Source of the DNA: Pocillopora verrucosa
Taxonomy: Eukaryota > Cnidaria > Anthozoa > Scleractinia > Pocilloporidae
Length of the DNA stretch: 64,000 nt
Direction: 5' to 3'
NCBI RefSeq assembly: GCF_036669915.1
Contig: NC_089315.1
Span: 9,338,374 to 9,402,373 of the forward strand
The position numbers and the translations under genes were made by a program. The notes beneath the pieces are model-generated. The model worked only from the letters and a program-made list of their open reading frames with translations, was not told where the DNA came from and did no database searches. Shown piece by piece: positions 58,893-64,000 of the stretch (positions within the stretch are counted from its first letter, which is position 1; every line of letters begins with the position of its first letter).

Positions 58893-59094
58893 GAGATGAG
58901 AGGAAACTCTTCTCTGAGCTTGAGTAAACCAGTAGATTGTAACAGTGCTGCATAGTAAAGAGGAGATGAAACTCTTCTCTGAACCTGAGTCAACCGGTAG
59001 ATTGTAATAATGCTGCATAGTAAAGAGGAGATGAAACTCTTCCCTGAGGCTAAGTCAACCAGTAGACTGTAACAATGCTGCATAGTCAAATAAA
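58893..59094 (+). repeat. Three 65-bp direct repeats in the 3' untranslated region, ending in AATAAA
   Basis: Units share GAAACTCTTC(T/C)CTGA, AGTAGA(T/C)TGTAA and TGCTGCATAGT; CATAG recurs at 58951, 59016 and 59081. The last unit runs into AATAAA at 59089-59094, the gene's likely poly(A) signal, so the repeats would lie in the mRNA. Confidence 0.9.
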
Positions 59095-59504
59095 GTTGGG
59101 CATTGTAACGCATATTCGGTGTTTTTTTTCACTGGCTGATCTGATGAAGTTTATGTTCGGCAGTTATAAAAAAATACTTAAGACTTATTGTGTGAGTGAA
59201 TCAAAAAGCTCATCAAAGAGGTGTCTTCCCCGACAGGTTGCCGAATGATGGACATTTACGTTTTTCGAACAAAAAGCTCTATCACTACCGAATGCACACT
59301 ATTTTGAAAAAACTGCATAATCCTTGCTAAGGTGTCGCTAAAAAAAAAGAAACTATTTTACCATAAATCACTACGTTTTGTGAATACACATCAACTAACG
59401 AACTATCTGTTCTGTTTGTTCCCGCCTTCTTTCTTGATTTTATTGGATCATTCCCGCAGGCTGCCATGAGATCTAACCAGACTTTGCTCGAAGAAATGTC
59501 TTAA

Positions 59505-60036
59505 CGCCGGCTTATACGGTACGACTTGTCGCTTGCGATAGGCCTACAACGAATTTTTTTCGTGTAAATCAAACTTGCAACTCGCTTACGACTGTCGCAT
59601 GTATCTCAAAAAATTTCGTAGGTTTAAAAATCATGTTTTAAAACGCTGCGACAATCGCAGCCGAAATCCATAATGACGCATTTTGTGACAAATTTCCATT
59701 GAGTTAATTAGAGTCGAGTTGATTTGAGAAGGTTTCTGTATTAGTTAACATTTTGTGTTTCTTGCATCAAAATGGGGGACAAAGTTGCCGTCGTTGGTTA
59801 GTCGTTGAATGCAACAAAAGTGCAGTTAACACTTTAGGAAGATGACACAGAGAACTTAGTTTCGCTGTGAAGTGAAGAAAAAAGTCCTGTTCAATATCCG
59901 AGACAATGAATACTTTAAGAGGGAGGGGAATTGTTCGCGACTTTGGCACGTCGTCGGTGAAAATATTGCGCACATCACGTAGGCCGGTCGCAAGCTTGTC
60001 GCATGTGACAAAGTTGTACCGTATAAATCAGCCCTT
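59505..60036. mobile_element. Inverted-terminal element of about 530 bp
   Basis: The left end GGCTTATACGGTACGACTTGTCGC pairs with the complement of the right end GACAAAGTTGTACCGTATAAATCAGCC. Internal CGCATG(T/C) and GTCGCAAGC words recur inverted. No long open frame. Confidence 0.7.
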
Positions 60037-60821
60037 TGAGCACACATGACTTTTATACATTGCTGAATCTCGTGAAATGCAGTATACTTCCTGTTTTTCT
60101 AGTGTGAGTAGTATCGCGGAAAAGGGAACTGAACAGCTCACTTGGAATTATTTCAAACCACTAAAAGGTAGTGACGAAATCTCCCTTTCGTAAGAAAAAA
60201 TATGTTTTTTAATGTTAGGTCTATTTTACATTTTTCCCCTTTCCCCCTTCCCTAGGCTATCATCAGAACAGAGTGAACTTTGCTCATAGCATTATTTGAT
60301 TAAGAGATTTCAGCGGATTGCTGAACCTCGTGAAATGCTATATATTTCCCGTTTTTGTTTTTTAGGGAGTTTTGTTTTGTTTTGTTTGGTTTGGTTTTTG
60401 TTTTTATTTGACATACGTGGTATCAAAGACTGAGATGGGAAAAAGCACACATAAAAGTATTTAAAAATCTGCTCATGATCAGGGCGTTGACCCTCTCGTT
60501 TTCTCTTGATTTTATCAGGTAGATGATTCCCCTAAGGCTACTATCAGATCAAAGCGGACTTTGCTGAAAGAATTGGTCAAGTAGGAGATTTCAAGGGTTG
60601 CACATGAATAAACTCTTGACGAGAAACAGCTCGCATAAGACCCACGGAGAGGCCTTTTAATTCATTAAAACCATTAAGAAAGGTTTTAAGTTTCCTCGGC
60701 ATGACATATGTATCCCATACGAGCAAGGAAGTCTTGACACGAGTTAAAAGCTTGACAAACAGGAGTTGATCTCATTCTGCAAAGTTCGTATTGTAGCTCA
60801 GGGCTGTGACAGCCAGCTGAG

Positions 60822-62788
60822 ATGAATTCGCCCATCAATACTCCGTTTTTTCTGGTACTCATGTTTGCAAAGATCTTCATTCTTTTTTTCACAGTTACTG
60901 CAGCGTACGAACGCCGGGACAACTGCACTAAAGCCATTCAAACGCTTAAGGCAGTAATGGACAAAAGGTTCGGAAAACTTGAACGCGATATAGAAGTGAT
61001 AGCTCGTGGACTGAATCTCTTGAATCCTCCAGGTATGAGGAACGTCAATAATTAATGATGCTGATTATATCTGCTTCTCATTTAAAGGTTCCTTTGCCGG
61101 CGTTTACTAAAGAAAAGTATTTCTCTCTTTTTTTTTCTGTTTTGGATGACATTAATTTTGATGTTACTTTTATTATTTCTCAAAGCTTCACCTTTTACAT
61201 CTTGCAAAGAGATTCACCTCAAAAACGGAAGGTAATTATAAACATACAAATTGAGTATTATTCTACTTTCCGACGACGTTTTCCAATTTGGAAGAAATAA
61301 ATAAGAAAAACTCAAGCAAATGTGAAATAGAGAGTAAAGGCCTTAAGGACAGCAGCAAGTTAAGATTTATATAAAAATAACAGACGTTTTGGTGTCGGAA
61401 TGATTCTCATGGTTGAAAAGTTAATGAATTGGGTCAACAAAGGAAATGACGACGAAAATACTTTCACTGTAAACTAGATTGCAAAAAGGATTTTCTTTGG
61501 GAGGGAGACAGGGAAAAGTTTATTAAGCATCCCGTGTCCATAATTCTTTGTCTCAATTTGGTACATTTCTTCCTCTCGCTTTGTCACGCAAGCTCATAAC
61601 CATGCGTAATTCTTTAGCGACGGGTATCTGAGAACGTTCACAAAGATAAAACTATCCAATTATTTAGATAACAGCATTTGAACAACTATAAATAAGAAAC
61701 GAACGAAGCTATGCCTTAGCATGGGACACAGGCACTGTTTTATCTCAGCCGAAATAATTCAAGTCTTCGTAAGCTCATCTGTAAGAGGCAACATTTCTTT
61801 TTATGCTTTAATGACAGATCTCGAGGAAACACAGCCTACTTGCTTCAGACTAACACTGGTAAAATTCCTGTTTACTGTCACATGACCAGCCATGGAATTG
61901 GAGGATGCGGAGGTGGGGGGTGGACGCTGGTCATGAAAATCGACGGCCATAAGGTGCGACACAATAATGCAATATAACGTTGTAGTTTGCATTTATAGGA
62001 AATTTTTCTTCTCCAGGTTTTAAACCTAAAATAGGTCACAATATGACTGAAAGATTTGGTACTTTGCTCTCAATTTTTCCAAGACCATTTCAAAGAGGTG
62101 TTTGTTTTCTCTTGATATTATATCTATCACATGCTCCTAAACGAAAAACGGTCAGACCCCTTGGTCCCTCGTCAGTCCGGTGGTAACAGGTGGACTGTAC
62201 CAGATAAGTCTAATAATGGCGTACTTTTGATCGCCAAAATAAAGGATTTCTCACTTTTTTCATTACTAGCAAACCTTCCATTACGATTCCAGTTATTGGA
62301 CCAACATGGCCGACTTCAATCGTCCTGGAGGGAAAACTGGGTTTGACCATCGTGAAACCAAACTACCGACCTACTGGAGCACACCCTTTTCCAAGATCTG
62401 TCTGGGTATGAAGATCGGCCATCAGATCAACTTCGTTGTCATCAACAGACCAGCCAACTCCTTGTACTCGCTGATTGCTGATGGACACTACCGCTCAACC
62501 TCACTGGATCGAAACACGTGGAAGTCGCTAATTGGTTTCCGAGCTTCACTGCAAACCAACTGTAACAAGCAAGGGTTTAACGTTTTTCCTGGTAACCGTG
62601 GTTCTTCTAAAGCGAGGATTGGTATCCTTGGCAACAACGAGAAGAACTGTGGGTCCTGTGACTCGAGGATTGGGTTTGGAACAGGAGGATATCGCGATAA
62701 CTCCAATACGTGTGGTAACCAGGCTACTCACAACGCGGATAATGGTGACAAGCACATCAAAGCCATGGGTTACATCCTGGTCCAGTGA
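60822..62788 (+). CDS. Skeletal organic matrix protein 5-like, fibrinogen-related secreted protein
   Basis: Exons 60822-61032, 61186-61231, 61818-61953 and 62270-62788 give 303 residues. Residues 1-32 are a signal peptide (hydrophobic [20 protein letters not shown]). A charged, probably coiled helix follows ([23 protein letters not shown]). The rest is fibrinogen-related: FTSCKEI at about 75, VYCHM at about 105, [16 protein letters not shown] at 114-129. A long last exon carries [51 protein letters not shown] and [16 protein letters not shown]. This closely matches my memory of coral 'uncharacterized skeletal organic matrix protein 5', found occluded in aragonite skeleton. The in-frame ATG at 60861 is an alternative start but would shorten the signal peptide. 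Two AATAAA signals follow (63010, 63065). Confidence 0.85.
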
Positions 62789-64000
62789 CACAAGAAAAAG
62801 AAGTTAGCCACTTCTCTAAATGTGATTCATAAAGTATTCGATAACTTTTTTATCCAGTAAGGAAATGACAGTAAAAGCTATAAATATCAAGTAAAATGGC
62901 AAATCTTGCAGCTGTTCTGAGGAAGTCACGAAACGATTATCCAAGAAGCGTTATGTTACCTTCCATAGAACGGCTGGTGGACGAGCAGATTTCAACCGTT
63001 AATCACATGAATAAATCCCATTTACCATATAAACTGCGGTGCTTTACATGAATTTATAACCCCGAATAAAGCCGTGACTGCACATACGTAAAATTACGAT
63101 GATGCTTTAAGTGTGTTTTACATAGCCAATCAGCTGGTAACACATCATTCGCCTTTCGCACCAATTAAGACGACTTTTCTTGTCAGTAGCACTCACTCGT
63201 GAGATATCGAGTCAAACACTCCAAGAGAAATTCCATATCTACGCGCACCCATGTATTATTCTCTATTTAATCTATAAAAAAGTCATTGATATTTCCACGG
63301 CTTTATTCAATATCCCAATCATTCCATTTTCTTGGGACGATACATTTAACGTGCGAACATTTCGAAGAGAGCGAAGCTTGGTACGGACAACAAATCATCC
63401 ATGCAATTTGCGTGACACTTTTTATAGGTATTTGATGTCACTTTAGGCGTCGCTTACAATCTAGCCTCTCCGCCCTCTTTTGGGTCATAAAGCTTTTAAA
63501 TTAACAGGGCTGTCCAACATAAGCCGCTGGGCCATAATTGGATTAGCAATTAGTCAAAAGACTCAGTCATTTGCCATTGTCAAATAATTGTTATTTTTAT
63601 CACCGAGGCACAGATGTCAGCAGAAATTTAACACAATCGCTTTAGATTGGTTATCTGGACCCACTTTGCAGAAAAAACTCATCGAAAAGGAAGAATACTG
63701 TAGCTAGTATGAACAAAGCCTTTATTTGTAACAAGAAGGTGATCAGTCCGAACTTGAGTTCTCTACAGTAGGCAAGGTACTAGGAAACAACTACAAGATT
63801 CAAAACAACAAGCTTTTCGGTTTATACACCTCATTAAATAAAACTATTGAGTCTTCCCTAACAGCTTGCCAAATGGTGGACATTTATGTTTTCCTAATAC
63901 AAAAGCTCTATTACAAGATTACAATCATTTGAAAGTTTGTCAGGGCTAACTCTGCACTGATTCACAGCTGCATTCATAGGAGTAAACATTCCAAGGTACC
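62789..64000. other. 3' flank of the matrix-protein gene, duplicated sequence
   Basis: Poly(A) signals AATAAA at 63010-63015 and 63065-63070. From about 62830 on the sequence follows the flank of the pseudogene (54450-55090). ATGGTGGACATTTATG near 63874 also has a counterpart near 59248. No further gene is seen before the window ends. Confidence 0.5.

Overview
The window looks like nuclear DNA from a stony coral (Scleractinia). It is AT-rich and has intron-rich animal genes with GT-AG introns and AATAAA polyadenylation signals. It carries many short non-autonomous elements with inverted ends, and at the right end a locus for a secreted protein resembling coral skeletal organic matrix protein 5. 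The species cannot be named from sequence alone.

Layout. (1) 1-14323, plus strand: a BET bromodomain gene (BRD4/fs(1)h type), entered inside bromodomain 1. It continues through bromodomain 2 and the ET domain, then either stops in a serine/acidic tail (short form, stop at 8209-8211) or splices on to a long form ending in the BRD4-type C-terminal motif. (2) 17274-20268 and 22456-25016, minus strand: two complete tandem YPEL5 genes with the same six coding exons, each with a CACGTGAC box about 130 bp upstream of its ATG. (3) 25-41 kb: gene-poor, holding a tRNA-derived SINE, small tandem repeats, a possible spliced transcript start (29.4-30.2 kb) and a 4.2-kb satellite of 47-bp monomers (about 34064-38240). 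(4) 41812-51915, minus strand: an 11-exon gene for a 1046-residue protein that I identify as Gemin4 of the SMN complex. A foldback element with an internal minisatellite lies just upstream of its start. (5) 53-64 kb: a decayed copy of the matrix-protein gene (about 53101-54416), a four-exon gene for an unrecognised 236-residue secreted protein (56980-58873), and an intact four-exon matrix-protein gene (60822-62788). Related 3'-flanking sequence follows all three, so this part grew by local duplication.

The BET, YPEL5 and Gemin4 genes are ordinary cellular genes (chromatin reading, CTLH/GID ligase biology, snRNP assembly) and nothing suggests they work together. The right-hand cluster is the lineage-specific part: secreted proteins, one resembling skeletal matrix proteins, with duplication, exon decay and a template-switch-like palindrome. 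I found no RNA gene, CRISPR array or autonomous transposon that I could support.

All exon joins were made by eye from splice consensus, reading-frame continuity and family similarity recalled from knowledge; no search was run.
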